NCBI RefSeq assembly: GCF_007000325.2 | Contig: NZ_CP117268.1 | Location: forward strand, 620,001-684,000 | Direction of reading: 5' to 3' | Origin: Rhizobium rhododendri | GTDB taxonomy: Bacteria; Pseudomonadota; Alphaproteobacteria; Rhizobiales; Rhizobiaceae | Length of the DNA: 64,000 bases | In this document: in pieces, positions 33,436-42,431 of the stretch | Position numbering within the stretch: position 1 is the stretch's first letter | Layout: every line of letters begins with the position of its first letter | Position numbers and translations under genes: made by a program | The notes under the pieces: generated by a model | Databases searched by the model: none | What the model was told of the DNA's origin: nothing | What the model saw: only the letters and a program-made list of their open reading frames with translations

Positions 33436-34421
33436 TCCGCACCCCGCCGACCGGTGTCGAACGTACGCAACAGGCCTTCCGCAAAAGAAATTCTTGGGCG
33501 CCATTGCAGATGCCGGCGGGCATTGGAGAGATCGAGCGTCTGGGAATACGCGAATATGCCAAGACCATAGGCGGTGACGAGCGGCTCGGGCCTCGCCGGG
33601 TGAAGCCGGGCTGCAAGTTCAGCGACCCGCACCGCCGCCAGCACCGGCATGACCGGAAGATCGCGCCAGCGCGGGGTGATTCCAACCGCCGTCGTCGCTT
33701 GGTCGACGATCTGTCGAATCGGCAAGGCTTCGCCGCCCGATATGTTGAACACCCGCCCGATCGCCTGCGCTGGTTGCCGGATCACGCTCAGAATGGCCTC
33801 GACGACATCCGCGACATGAGTGATGTCGGTCACGGCCCTGCCGCCGCGAAACCGTGGCAGGGTACCCGTTCTTGCCGCCCGGATCAGCCTTGGCAGCAAG
33901 GCGGTATCCCTGACTCCATAGATGCCGCGTGGTCGGATAATCGTATGGGGCAGGCCGCTGGTCAACACGCGCCCGTCGGCAATCGCCTTGGTGCGCGCAT
34001 AGTCGCTGACCGGCTTGGGCAAGGTGGCATCTTCGGCGATATTCAGCTGGTCCTGAAAGCGGAAATAGACAGCCGGCGTAGAGATATGGATGAGGTGTTG
34101 CACTTGTAACATCCCGGCGAGCGCAATGACCTTGTCCGTCGCGACGATATTCGCCCGTTCGAAATCCGCCCTGAGCCCCCAGGGTGATGACAGCGCCGCA
34201 CAATGAACGATATGCGTCACGCCATCGAGCTGCCAGCGCAAATCCGCCGGTTCGAGCATGCTCAGGTCCAGCGCCAGTCTGTTTTTGTCGGATATGGGCA
34301 GCGCGCTCAGCTTTCCTTCATCACGACCCGTGGCGATGATGTCGCACCCTTCCTCACGCAGCCGGCGAACCAGCTCGCCACCGAGAAAACCTGTCGCTCC
34401 GGTCACCAGATAACGGGCCAT
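33432..34421 (-). CDS. NAD(P)-dependent 3-beta-HSD-type reductase, OleD-like
   Basis: 329 residues of the extended SDR family. TGATGFLGGELVRRL near the N-terminus binds the cofactor, STPAVYF contains the catalytic Ser region and DYARTKAIAD the YxxxK. FNISGGEALPIRQIVDQ and WRPRISFAEGLLRT complete the 3-beta-hydroxysteroid-dehydrogenase/OleD pattern. OleD reduces a 2-alkyl-3-keto acid made by OleA, and this gene likewise follows a KAS III-like gene, with only 3 bp between. An analogous reduction of a beta-keto intermediate is plausible. Confidence 0.82.
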   Translation of the reverse strand: MARYLVTGATGFLGGELVRRLREEGCDIIATGRDEGKLSALPISDKNRLALDLSMLEPADLRWQLDGVTHIVHCAALSSPWGLRADFERANIVATDKVIALAGMLQVQHLIHISTPAVYFRFQDQLNIAEDATLPKPVSDYARTKAIADGRVLTSGLPHTIIRPRGIYGVRDTALLPRLIRAARTGTLPRFRGGRAVTDITHVADVVEAILSVIRQPAQAIGRVFNISGGEALPIRQIVDQATTAVGITPRWRDLPVMPVLAAVRVAELAARLHPARPEPLVTAYGLGIFAYSQTLDLSNARRHLQWRPRISFAEGLLRTFDTGRRGAE

Positions 34422-34424
34422 CGA

Positions 34425-35438
34425 TCATAAATCCACGACTAGCCCGCCAAAGGAGACGCCGGCGGATGTGCCAAGGATCATGATCCGGTCTCCCCTGTGA
34501 ATCAGCTGGTGTTCGACGCCATAATCGAGGACAAAGGGAATGGAGGCGGCGATCTGGTTGCCGAACTGCGCGGAAATATCGATCACCTGTCCGGGGGCGA
34601 AATTGCAGATCCGCGTCATGTGGGCGAGGGCGCCCGGGCTGGCTTGATGGGCGATGACGCGCGCGATCTCGTTATGCCGGGTATTGGCCGCAGCAAGAAG
34701 CGCACTGACAAAAGCCGCGAAATCGCGGGCAGTGAGGCGAAACAGTTCCTTGCCATCCATCGAGAAGGTGCTGTGGGCGGTAAACTCTTCCGGCTCGCGG
34801 TGGAAATCGAAGCGGGTGCCGCCGGCACCGATCTGGCAGGCGTCGTAACCGGATGACAGGGTGGTGAAACGGGAGGCCAGAATGCCGGAGCGATCATCCG
34901 CGCGGATAATGGCGGCACCTGCGCCATCCCCGAAAAGACCGGCGACGGCGGGCTGGGCTTTCCAAGGCAGGGCGCGCGAGGCGATTTCCGACGAAACTAT
35001 CAGGATAGTGCGGTGATTGCCGGTTTGCAGCAGACTCGATGCAAAATGCAGCGCCACCGGAAAACTCAGGCATGTGCTGTTGATGTCAGTGGAAAAACAG
35101 GCGCCGTCCGCGATGCCCAGCGCCCTCTGGATGGCCGGCGCCATGCCCGGAATTGGCTGATAGGCGACCGCCGAAGCACTGATGATCATGTCGAGATCCT
35201 GCGGTCGCAGGCCAGCCGCATCGAGCGCCTTGCGTGCGGCATCACAGGCGAGATCGATCTGGTTCTCGTCATCACAGACATAGCGCGTATGCACACCGGT
35301 CACGGACTGCAGATAACCGCCGGGGAAGCCATGCAGGTTATCGAGATCCGATGATGCAACGGCGCGACGGGGGACGGATCTGCCGGTTCCCACGATGGTC
35401 ATGCCGGAGAGGCGTCGTTCTTCAGCTACCCGGTGCAT
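34425..35438 (-). CDS. KAS III-like beta-ketoacyl synthase (FabH/OleA superfamily)
   Basis: 338 residues of the thiolase superfamily. The catalytic triad is intact: Cys123 in DINSTCLSF, His264 in AHQASPGAL, Asn294 in GNQIAASIP. The usual GDGAGAAII loop is present. Start 35438 has AGGAAC 8 nt upstream; longer starts lack a ribosome-binding site. KAS III enzymes condense acyl-CoA with malonyl-ACP, while OleA and PqsD relatives condense other acyl units. First gene of the six-gene operon. Not the housekeeping FabH, judging from its context. Confidence 0.87.
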   Translation of the reverse strand: MHRVAEERRLSGMTIVGTGRSVPRRAVASSDLDNLHGFPGGYLQSVTGVHTRYVCDDENQIDLACDAARKALDAAGLRPQDLDMIISASAVAYQPIPGMAPAIQRALGIADGACFSTDINSTCLSFPVALHFASSLLQTGNHRTILIVSSEIASRALPWKAQPAVAGLFGDGAGAAIIRADDRSGILASRFTTLSSGYDACQIGAGGTRFDFHREPEEFTAHSTFSMDGKELFRLTARDFAAFVSALLAAANTRHNEIARVIAHQASPGALAHMTRICNFAPGQVIDISAQFGNQIAASIPFVLDYGVEHQLIHRGDRIMILGTSAGVSFGGLVVDL

Positions 35439-35491
35439 TGCGTTCCTGTACCTGTCGATCGTCTCTGTTCGGGGCGTAAGATCGAAAGGCA

Positions 35492-35535
35492 CGCGACGCG
35501 ACCGGAATGACGTCGATCACTTCGGTCGCGTCGCG
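35492..35535 (-). terminator. 13-bp inverted repeat after cspA, probable terminator
   Basis: CGCGACGCGACCG (35492-35504) and CGGTCGCGTCGCG (35523-35535) are perfect inverted copies with an 18-nt loop, starting 24 bp beyond the cspA stop. On the minus strand a modest T-rich stretch follows. It is also 54 bp upstream of the KAS III gene, so an operator for that operon is the alternative. Confidence 0.55.
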
Positions 35536-35558
35536 CATATTCGATGCCGGAAAGGCAA

Positions 35559-35762
35559 TTACAGGACAGTTACGTTTTCTGCCTTAGACTTGCCAGTCTT
35601 GCGATCTTGGCCGACGTCGTAGCTAACTTTCTGGCCATCCTGCAAAGCACCGCCAAATCCAACGGCTGAAATGTGGACAAATACGTCCGGACCACCATTG
35701 TCAGGGGTGATGAAGCCGAAGCCCTTATCTTGGGCAAAGAATTTTACAGTACCGGTTGCCAT
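35559..35762 (-). CDS. cspA: Cold-shock domain protein
   Basis: 67 residues forming one cold-shock domain. The RNA-binding motifs are intact: RNP1-like [11 protein letters not shown] and RNP2-like VFVHISAV. It begins with MATGTVKFF, preceded by GAGGACTTG, so the long upstream ORF extension to 35864 is discarded. Such proteins bind single-stranded RNA and act as chaperones in cold or stationary phase. It stands alone, upstream of the KAS III operon and probably separated from it by the hairpin at 35492-35535. Confidence 0.93.
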   Translation of the reverse strand: MATGTVKFFAQDKGFGFITPDNGGPDVFVHISAVGFGGALQDGQKVSYDVGQDRKTGKSKAENVTVL

Positions 35763-36114
35763 CAAGTCCTCATTTTCAGTATGCGACGTCTTCTGATTGC
35801 GCAGCAGTAGTAAACAGCAAGAGCTCTGGCTGGCAATAGCTCGAACTGAACAAGATTCAATCATTCTCCCGAGGGCGGGGACATCATATCAGAAACTACT
35901 GGTCGTTAGTTCGAGTCCGCTCACGGCGACGGAATCAGCAAGTGTTAGGCGAAGGTCGGACCGATGGCACATTTGAGTCTTTAAACCACGCAGCCATCGT
36001 TAGTGCCGTCGAGCGCAGCCGCGAGAACATGAAAACGCGGGTTTCCAAGGAGCCGCTTTCGGCAGCTCCCGCCCAACCCCAGTCGTTCCTGATGCAAAAG
36101 TCAAAATTTTGGCA
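35763..36114. other. Intergenic, no gene recognised
   Basis: About 350 bp containing the cspA promoter and presumed 5' leader on the left. A sequence resembling a tRNA 3' end (GGTCGTTAGTTCGAGTCCGC, 35901-35920) occurs without any matching tRNA body. Nothing else is supported. Confidence 0.5.
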
Positions 36115-36668
36115 TCAACGCTGACCGCCGATCAGCCTTGCCGCATCCAGGCTTCTCGCACGCGCCGCGTCCGTCATCAGTGACATGGCCTCGGCAATAA
36201 AATTGTGTTCGGCTTCGGCGGTTGTAAAAAAGCGCCGAGGAAGGACCATAGCGCTGCTTTGAACCAGAAACACCCAGTATTGCGGGTTTGAAAGAGATCC
36301 GTGACGCAACGCCAATTGGCGGTCATCGTCAGGTCGCCCAGATCATAGACTAGCGCCTCAGGAGTTAAGCGAAGCGAAAGCGGCTGCTCATATGCTTGAC
36401 CTCGCTTCGCAAGAGCTTTCCGCATTGAAGAGCCGGCCAGTCTTTGGATTGCCAGCAATCCCACCCAAACGCCAACGAAAGCGAACTCGATTGAAATCGT
36501 GGCTGCGAACCATGACCCCGACACCCATCCTCCCACAGGGATGCCGATCGCCAACATACAGACTAGCAGGATCAATTTCATCTGGCGTGGTGATACGCCC
36601 CTTCGACCCTTGATATAGGCCATGGCGGCTGTTGTTTCCCCGGCAGCCAGAACGCCTGTCGCTTCCAT
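36115..36668 (-). pseudogene. YcxB-like membrane protein, frameshifted
   Basis: The first frame (36177-36668) gives a start region, two hydrophobic segments (KLILLVCMLAIGIPVGGWVS and a second after it) and LRLTPEALVYDLGDLTMTANW. A second frame continues the family pattern as YWVFLVQSSAMVLPRRFFTT, then EAEHNFIAEAMS, ending at 36115. The switch occurs near 36275, within a few bases, consistent with a single-base indel. The gene is broken in this sequence; a sequencing error cannot be excluded. Function of YcxB-like proteins is unknown. Confidence 0.6.
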
Positions 36669-36835
36669 CCTAGTCCCCTCGAAGCAGCTTTGAGAGCAAT
36701 CGCCGCGTAAGCGCGTGCGCGAGCAAGATAGAGGCGAATGCGCCGAATGAGAATGGGCCGGAGCGGACGCCTCCCATTTATGACTAACGTCAGACGGGTG
36801 GAAACGCTACCACGGCCCTAACGCCTGCGTGCTGT

Positions 36836-36937
36836 CTATGTTATGAGGCGAGCAATCCACAAACCGGCCGCGGCTAATGCCCCAGCCCAGATGACTGCCA
36901 CGAAAATCATAATAATGATGCTGCGGATGAGCTTCAT
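36836..36937 (-). CDS. Small single-span membrane protein
   Basis: 33 residues: MKLIRS followed by one long hydrophobic stretch and a short tail, the form of a small bacterial membrane protein. AAGGTAG lies 6 nt before the ATG. It is the conserved-looking end of a longer frame whose upstream part (to 37159) overlaps the riboswitch and lacks sense. No homology recognised. Confidence 0.4.
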   Translation of the reverse strand: MKLIRSIIIMIFVAVIWAGALAAAGLWIARLIT

Positions 36938-37126
36938 CTGGCTACCTTGTCGGTGGAACACTAATCCGGCGCAGACGCTTTGTGGGCGATAGTGCACGCT
37001 CTGAATCGGTGAAGACGCCTTTACTGGATGGCAGCAGAAATGCCAAGTCATCAAGCTCGTCCGAATTTCGGCCGGCAGCATGCTGCACTGATTGACGTGG
37101 CCACCTCGCATTCGTAATAGTCTCCG

Positions 37127-37303
37127 CGATGGTTCCCGTATGGGATCAAAAGGGAACACGGTGCGGATTACCCATCAGGGGCCAAAACCGGGACTGTCCC
37201 CGCAACTGTAAGCGACGAGCTTCATCCAAGATGCCACTGGTCCACATGGGGGACTGGGAAGGCGGATGCGGCAACGACCCGCAAGTCAGGAGACCTGCCA
37301 TCA
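37127..37303 (+). promoter_or_regulatory. Cobalamin (B12) riboswitch
   Basis: All sequence landmarks of the B12 riboswitch are present in order: the GGTGCGG start region, GCCAAAACCGGGACTGTCCC, CGCAACTGTAAGCG (the B12 box), ATGCCACTGG, GGGAAGGCG, CGACCCGCAAGTCAGGAGAC and CCTGCC. It is oriented toward the NiCoT permease gene 98 bp downstream. Binding of adenosylcobalamin normally shuts down expression, so the cobalt importer would be made when B12 is low. Confidence 0.96.
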
Positions 37304-37400
37304 TCGGATGTCATTGGCATAAGCGTGGGGCGGGGTGTCTCGACGCGGCGGATTTCCGTCACCTTTGCCATGACAGCAGACGTCACACAAAGGACTTCCC

Positions 37401-38459
37401 ATGTTGACCAATATCACCAGACTTTTCGACGAGAGCACCCCTGAACTCAAGGCACGTCTCGTGACGATCTATACGATTCTTGCCGTTCTAAATTTTGGAG
37501 CCTGGCTATGGGCGCTTGTCGCCTTCTGGGACGAGCCTGCGCTACTCGGCGTGGCACTCGTAATCTACGGGCTCGGCCTTCGCCATGCCGTTGATGCCGA
37601 CCATATAGCCGCCATTGACAATGTCACCCGAAAGCTCATGCAAATGAAACAGCGGCCGGTTTCCGTCGGCTTCTTTTTCGCAATCGGGCATTCGACGGTG
37701 GTCGTGCTGGTTGCTGGAGCTGTGGTGGCGGCATCCTCGCTGCTTGGTGGGTTCCAGAGCCTCGAGGGTATTGGCGGCACGATCAGCACGAGCATTTCGG
37801 CATTGTTTTTGCTGATCATCGCTACGATGAACATCGTGATCTTCGTGGCGATCTATCAGAGCTACCGCCGCGTGCGGGCAGGGGGCACCTATGTCGAGGA
37901 GGATCTTGACCTTCTCCTCAACAATCGAGGCTTTCTCGCGCGCGTATTGCGCCCGATGTTCAAACTGGTCACCAAGAGTTGGCATATGTTTCCCCTTGGT
38001 TTTCTATTCGGCCTTGGCTTCGATACGGCGACCGAGGTCGCTATGTTTGGCGTGTCAGCGACACAAGTGGCCAGAGGCGTTCCGGTCGAGGCGATCATGG
38101 TCTTCCCGGTGCTGTTTGCTGCCGGTATGTCCTTGATCGACACAACTGACGGCGTGATGATGCTCGGCGCCTATGATTGGGCCTTCGTCAAGCCGATGCG
38201 AAAACTTTACTACAACATGACGATCACACTGGTTTCGATCGTCGTAGCCGTGCTCATCGGCGGTATCGAGGCCCTCGGATTGATCAGTGACAAGTTGGGG
38301 TTGGAAGGTGGCCTCTGGGACATCGTCGGCGGATTGAACGATAACTTCAACAATCTCGGGTTCGTGATCATCGGCGTCTTCCTTCTCGCCTGGATCCTCT
38401 CCTTCGTGATCTACAAAGTTAAAGGCCTGGACGACGTCAAAATCAAAAGTCCGGTCTGA
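37401..38459 (+). CDS. Cobalt (nickel) permease, NiCoT/HoxN family
   Basis: 352 residues with about eight hydrophobic segments. RHAVDADHIAAIDN (61-74) is the HX4DH signature of nickel/cobalt transporters in helix II, and GFFFAIGHSTVVV and LGFDTATEVAMF are further conserved motifs. Control by a cobalamin riboswitch points to cobalt as the physiological substrate. No cobalamin biosynthesis gene is adjacent. Confidence 0.95.
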   Translation: MLTNITRLFDESTPELKARLVTIYTILAVLNFGAWLWALVAFWDEPALLGVALVIYGLGLRHAVDADHIAAIDNVTRKLMQMKQRPVSVGFFFAIGHSTVVVLVAGAVVAASSLLGGFQSLEGIGGTISTSISALFLLIIATMNIVIFVAIYQSYRRVRAGGTYVEEDLDLLLNNRGFLARVLRPMFKLVTKSWHMFPLGFLFGLGFDTATEVAMFGVSATQVARGVPVEAIMVFPVLFAAGMSLIDTTDGVMMLGAYDWAFVKPMRKLYYNMTITLVSIVVAVLIGGIEALGLISDKLGLEGGLWDIVGGLNDNFNNLGFVIIGVFLLAWILSFVIYKVKGLDDVKIKSPV

Positions 38460-38476
38460 CGCTATCGCAAAGGTTT

Positions 38477-38502
38477 CAAGGGGCCATCGCGACGGCCCCT
38501 TG
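38477..38502 (+). terminator. Hairpin terminator after the NiCoT gene
   Basis: CAAGGGGCC pairs with GGCCCCTTG over 9 bp with an 8-nt loop, 17 bp after the stop codon. It is followed by TCTCTATG rather than a strong T-run. Confidence 0.65.
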
Positions 38503-38741
38503 TCTCTATGCAAGTCCGAACCCGCAGGTCACACCGCTCTCGCCTTATTCAGTACGTTTAATCTAAGGGTCGTGGCGAGGACAAGTCCAGTCTCTTTGGC
38601 GACAAATCCGACAATGATCTTCGAGATATTGAAGAATGCCGCCGATCAAGAGCCGACGGCTGATTTGACCGAGGGCCAAATAGCTCAAAAAACAAATAGC
38701 CGAACCGAATTTGCCCAAACATCCTAAAGGCACGCACTCAC

Positions 38742-39164
38742 TCACCGCGCAGCACTAATGATTTTACAAATTCCTTTGCGGACAACATCCTTACTGGTGA
38801 GCTGGCCGGCCTGGATGTCAAACACGACATCTACCCTGACACCTGAGCCTTTTTGGCGTGCGACGACGCGGAGCGTTTGAACTCTACCACTGCCACTTGT
38901 TTCCTGAAATGCGTCGATCGACGAGAGTTCTTTATTGGTCCTGATGCCCGAAAAGCCCTCCGCCGCTACACCCTGTGCCAATCTCTTCAAAATCACTGGC
39001 GCGCTTGCTTTTGGATAGTCTTCCCATGAGCGGTAGCTGAGCGCGGTGAGCATAGGCACACCCGATACCGTAAAATTACCTTCGCATGAGGCTGCCTGTA
39101 CAAGCGTTGTTTCGCCAAGCAGCAAGGCTATCATTATCACCACAGTCTTCATTAGCTTCCTCAT
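38742..39164 (-). CDS. Secreted hypothetical protein
   Basis: 140 residues with a signal peptide (MRKLMKTVVIMIALLLGET, cleavage near VQAAS). The mature part contains two cysteines, one near each end, and beta-rich sequence such as VQTLRVVARQKGSGVRVDVV. No family is recognised. It lies at the left edge of the exported-protein island and is convergent with the NiCoT gene. Confidence 0.6.
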   Translation of the reverse strand: MRKLMKTVVIMIALLLGETTLVQAASCEGNFTVSGVPMLTALSYRSWEDYPKASAPVILKRLAQGVAAEGFSGIRTNKELSSIDAFQETSGSGRVQTLRVVARQKGSGVRVDVVFDIQAGQLTSKDVVRKGICKIISAAR

Positions 39165-39442
39165 CGGTGAGTATGTTGATTTCCACTAAGGCTGACCCGG
39201 CTTCGGAGTGAGCTCCTCAGTACGGCTGCCACCCTGTCCCACGGGCCGATACGCTTCAATGAGATCGCAGAAATTTTGTTCAAGTCGGGTGCGGTGACGC
39301 TCCGGTTGAACGGTGGAACCGGGTAAAGGGCGGTCGGTTTCGGCCCGCACTCGCCCAGTGTGAAGTGCTCCGTGCAACTGGGGTGGGCCTTTCGCACGAA
39401 CATCCTCACCACACGACGGTGCAGCTCTGGAAGACGTTCATA

Positions 39443-39944
39443 CTGAGTACCCTTCTCTCAGTTCGCACCGGTGCACAGCCTAACGATAGCATCAAACTCC
39501 AGACGCACCGGGACTGGGACCGGTGCGTATCAAATGCCGGCTGGAGAGCCAACGCCTTGGAGTCCGCGAAAAGTGCACATGTGTCTATATTTCCAAAAAA
39601 GCTCGAGTGTGCTGGCCAGTTAGAGCTGGGTGACATAGGTCTGTTTGCGAAGCGTGGGCTTGCGACCGGAGAAGGCTCAAACCATGGCGGCGCAGTTGCA
39701 CTAAACTTTCTCGGTCCACGGTCGGGAAAACATGTCAATCGGACGAGCCAAACCAATGTGTCGCGAGCGTCTCACAACTCTTGCAGAGATCATTTGTTAC
39801 GAGGATCCCAACATGACTTTCCAACAGGGCGCACTCTTTCGTATCGTTCTTTTCGTCCTGGCAATATCAATTCCCGTTCTGGCAGAAGCCGCCGACGGAA
39901 AAAGCGATTGCTTCGGATTCAACGCTCTAGATGACGACCCGCTC
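39443..39944 (+). repeat. Long direct repeat, left copy (intact parent region)
   Basis: About 500 bp nearly identical to 51129-51624 in the same orientation, starting at CTGAGTACCCTTCTC and ending in the 5' part of the LprI-type gene at GATGACGACCCGCTC. The homology resumes at 43261-43480, matching 51626-51845. The parent region is therefore about 4 kb (39443-43480), and the right copy has lost 39945-43260. The 39165-39442 stretch holds no recognised gene. Confidence 0.85.
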
Positions 39945-40898
39945 TCCGCGCAGCTCTATGAAGTTCAGCCCGGTGATAAGGTCGAGTTCCAGTGCCCTGA
40001 GCGATCCCTTTTTTGCAGTAAGGGGGCCTTCGTGCTGCCTGGCGATCAAGTGGTCGTTACAAGAATCGACGGTAATAGGGGATGTGCTGAATATCTTAAC
40101 GCAGCGAAACCACATGACACGGATACAACGGCCGGTTGGCTGCCACTAGAGCGCCTGTCTAAGCAATCACCCCGAGCTGACTGGGTTGGCATTTGGGGGG
40201 ACGACGAAACAAAAATTATCGCCAAACAGCAAGGAGATAAAGTTCGCGTTGATGCAACAACGACTTTGCAGCTTGGAAGCGGAGACGAAGGAGGTCAGTT
40301 TGCCGCCGTTATAGACAGTACCAAGCCGCTAGCGAAGTTTGGCTTTGAGTGGGACTTCAAGGGAAATATGGGCAAACTGCTTGCCTACCAGGAAAAGGTG
40401 GGCCCGGGAATATGCCAGGTAAAAATGAACCAGCTTGGACGATATCTTGTTGTAGGAGACAACCATATGTGCGGAGGCATAAACGTAAGCTTTTCGCGCG
40501 TGTACAGACGGGCCTATGAAAAGGTGACAGCTACCCAAGCCCAAGCGGCGGAAAATTCGCCCGAGGTCAGCAACAAAGCTGACGGCATCCGTCCCTCCTA
40601 CGGTTCTTGTCTAGAGAGTTCCGAGGGTGTCACCCTCGACATGCGGAATTGTGCCTCTGCAGAATACAAATATCAGGACGATCGTCTTAACACCGCTTAC
40701 CGCCGCCTTCGCACCAAATTGGAGAAAAATGCTGCTGCAAGATTGAGAGACGAGCAACGAGGCTGGATTGCACAACGCGACAAACAGTGCGAGGCCGATA
40801 AAACAAGTGGGACCTCTGCGCTAATCGTTTCCGATGATTGTTCTGTCACAGCTACAGCTAGACGTGCAGCGGAGCTCGAGAGCAAACTTTTTCAATAG
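39813..40898 (+). CDS. Secreted protein with C-terminal LprI/DUF1311-type domain
   Basis: 361 residues. Signal peptide ends near VLAEAADG. The N-terminal part (CFGFNALDDDPLSAQLYEVQ, SLFCSKGAFVLPGDQVVV) is unfamiliar, and the last 100 residues match the LprI-type domain: YGSCLESSEGVTLDMRNCAS, DDRLNTAYRRLRTKLEK and DEQRGWIAQRDKQC. LprI of Mycobacterium is a lysozyme inhibitor; most homologues are uncharacterised. Start 39813 follows GAGGAT; the frame extends to 39732. Its 5' end is duplicated at 51494. Confidence 0.78.
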   Translation: MTFQQGALFRIVLFVLAISIPVLAEAADGKSDCFGFNALDDDPLSAQLYEVQPGDKVEFQCPERSLFCSKGAFVLPGDQVVVTRIDGNRGCAEYLNAAKPHDTDTTAGWLPLERLSKQSPRADWVGIWGDDETKIIAKQQGDKVRVDATTTLQLGSGDEGGQFAAVIDSTKPLAKFGFEWDFKGNMGKLLAYQEKVGPGICQVKMNQLGRYLVVGDNHMCGGINVSFSRVYRRAYEKVTATQAQAAENSPEVSNKADGIRPSYGSCLESSEGVTLDMRNCASAEYKYQDDRLNTAYRRLRTKLEKNAAARLRDEQRGWIAQRDKQCEADKTSGTSALIVSDDCSVTATARRAAELESKLFQ

Positions 40899-40954
40899 CG
40901 GATGTGACAAGCCAGGAACCCGCACAGCCTATGTTGATTACTCAGGAGCGAAAC

Positions 40955-41617
40955 ATGCGCCGCACCTATTGGTTAGCCGTCGCAATCCTTATCTTGGCAT
41001 CACCTAGCTTTGCAGCAGGCTTCGCCTGCGGAAAGGCCGGTACACCAACTGAAAAAATGATTTGCGTCAACAGCGCGCTAGGCGAACTCGATACGAGACT
41101 TCAACAAGCCTATATCAACGCGATGGCTGCGGCCGCACCCTCAAGTAAACCCACATTGTTGACTGAACAGCGCCATTGGAACCGCTATGTTCGCGATATC
41201 TGCATGGATGAGGCTTGCCTCACGCGCGCATACGAGGCGCGTATCTCCTTACTCTCGAGGAAAGACATGTACATCGCCGATGCGTCGCAGTGCGAAATCC
41301 GCCAAGGCAAGTCGTGCCGCGGCGTTGTCACAATGCGTGACACCGGAGCTCGGGTGGAATCGTTCAACAAATCACTGGCGGAAAACAAGAGCCCCGGCCG
41401 TATACTAGGGTGCGAACAACTGATCGACCTGCCCAGCGGCTCCTTCGAAGGCAATCATAGTTTTGGTGGGCTTTGCATCCTGACAAAAGGTGCCGTGCGG
41501 CAACGCGTCCATATCTGCAATGACGAGATGGTGGGCCATTTCGCGCTTGAACCTTCCACGGACGACACTGCCCTTGCCTTGCGCGATTTCACCAACAGCC
41601 GTTGTTTCGGCGGATGA
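40955..41617 (+). CDS. Secreted LprI/DUF1311-type protein
   Basis: 220 residues. AGGAGCGAAAC precedes the ATG; a signal peptide ends near SPSFAAG. Residues 20-105 form the LprI-type domain: ACGKAGTPTEKMICVNSALG, ELDTRLQQAYINAMA and EQRHWNRYVRDICMDEACL. The remaining half, with several Cys, is of unknown type. It follows the preceding LprI-type gene by 56 bp in the same direction and could be cotranscribed. Confidence 0.78.
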   Translation: MRRTYWLAVAILILASPSFAAGFACGKAGTPTEKMICVNSALGELDTRLQQAYINAMAAAAPSSKPTLLTEQRHWNRYVRDICMDEACLTRAYEARISLLSRKDMYIADASQCEIRQGKSCRGVVTMRDTGARVESFNKSLAENKSPGRILGCEQLIDLPSGSFEGNHSFGGLCILTKGAVRQRVHICNDEMVGHFALEPSTDDTALALRDFTNSRCFGG

Positions 41618-41885
41618 TATGTCCGCGAAGTCATCGGCTGGTTGCCCTAGTCATAAATCATACAACGGATGGGAGTCACAAAGGAGGCAATTTAAATTCG
41701 GAAAGTGGATAACCTATTTAATTCAACCATTAAAGGCCGTCGATGTCGGAGTCCCAGGGGCTGAAAATACCAGCTCGTCCGCGTTAACGCCAATAGCGAG
41801 CTCAAATCAGTAATCAATATCAAGCAGATATCTGCGGGTTGCCAAAGCGTCTCCGAGCTCCCGCGTGGCAAGATGTGAGGGATTA

Positions 41886-42203
41886 ATGTTACAGGCAAAA
41901 ATGATACGGCAGTTGGCCTTTTCTGCGCCACTCATCACTTTGGCATTGCTCACGTTGACTGGATGTGTGTCCGAGCAAAATCAGGGCGTGGCAGCGCAGC
42001 ACCAACTGTATGAGGTGTTCTCACCTGGGTCCGACGTGCCTCACTTTGTCACCGCTGACAAGGTCAGCGAATATACGCAAGGTAAACCGCAATCCGGGAT
42101 GGAGCAGGACGCATCGCAAGATGATCAAGAGCAATATCAGAGGGCTGTTCAACAGGATCTGTCAAACCGGGAGTTCCTCCGAGGTCAACAAGGTTTCCAG
42201 TAG
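41886..42203 (+). CDS. Small lipoprotein
   Basis: 105 residues. The signal sequence ends in the lipobox LTGC, so it should be lipid-anchored in the cell envelope. The mature part is hydrophilic and Gln-rich (DASQDDQEQYQRAVQQDL). GTGAGGGA precedes the ATG. No family recognised. 41618-41885 and 42204-42431 show no recognised gene. Confidence 0.6.
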   Translation: MLQAKMIRQLAFSAPLITLALLTLTGCVSEQNQGVAAQHQLYEVFSPGSDVPHFVTADKVSEYTQGKPQSGMEQDASQDDQEQYQRAVQQDLSNREFLRGQQGFQ

Positions 42204-42431
42204 GCGTTACGATGACAGGCCGGGAAGCCCCTCCGGTGGTCGCCCAATGCGGCGATGACGGAGACGCCTCTGCAAGATCGCCGGGGCGATTTTAGCAAAT
42301 CAAGCGCATCCGATTTCTTTTCAGGAGTCATTTAAATAGTGTCTAACTATCTTTTAAAGGTGCACATCTGTTCGAATCTTTATTAGGGCCCTCACCAGAT
42401 TGCCCATCTGGGATACATAAAAGCCGACAAT

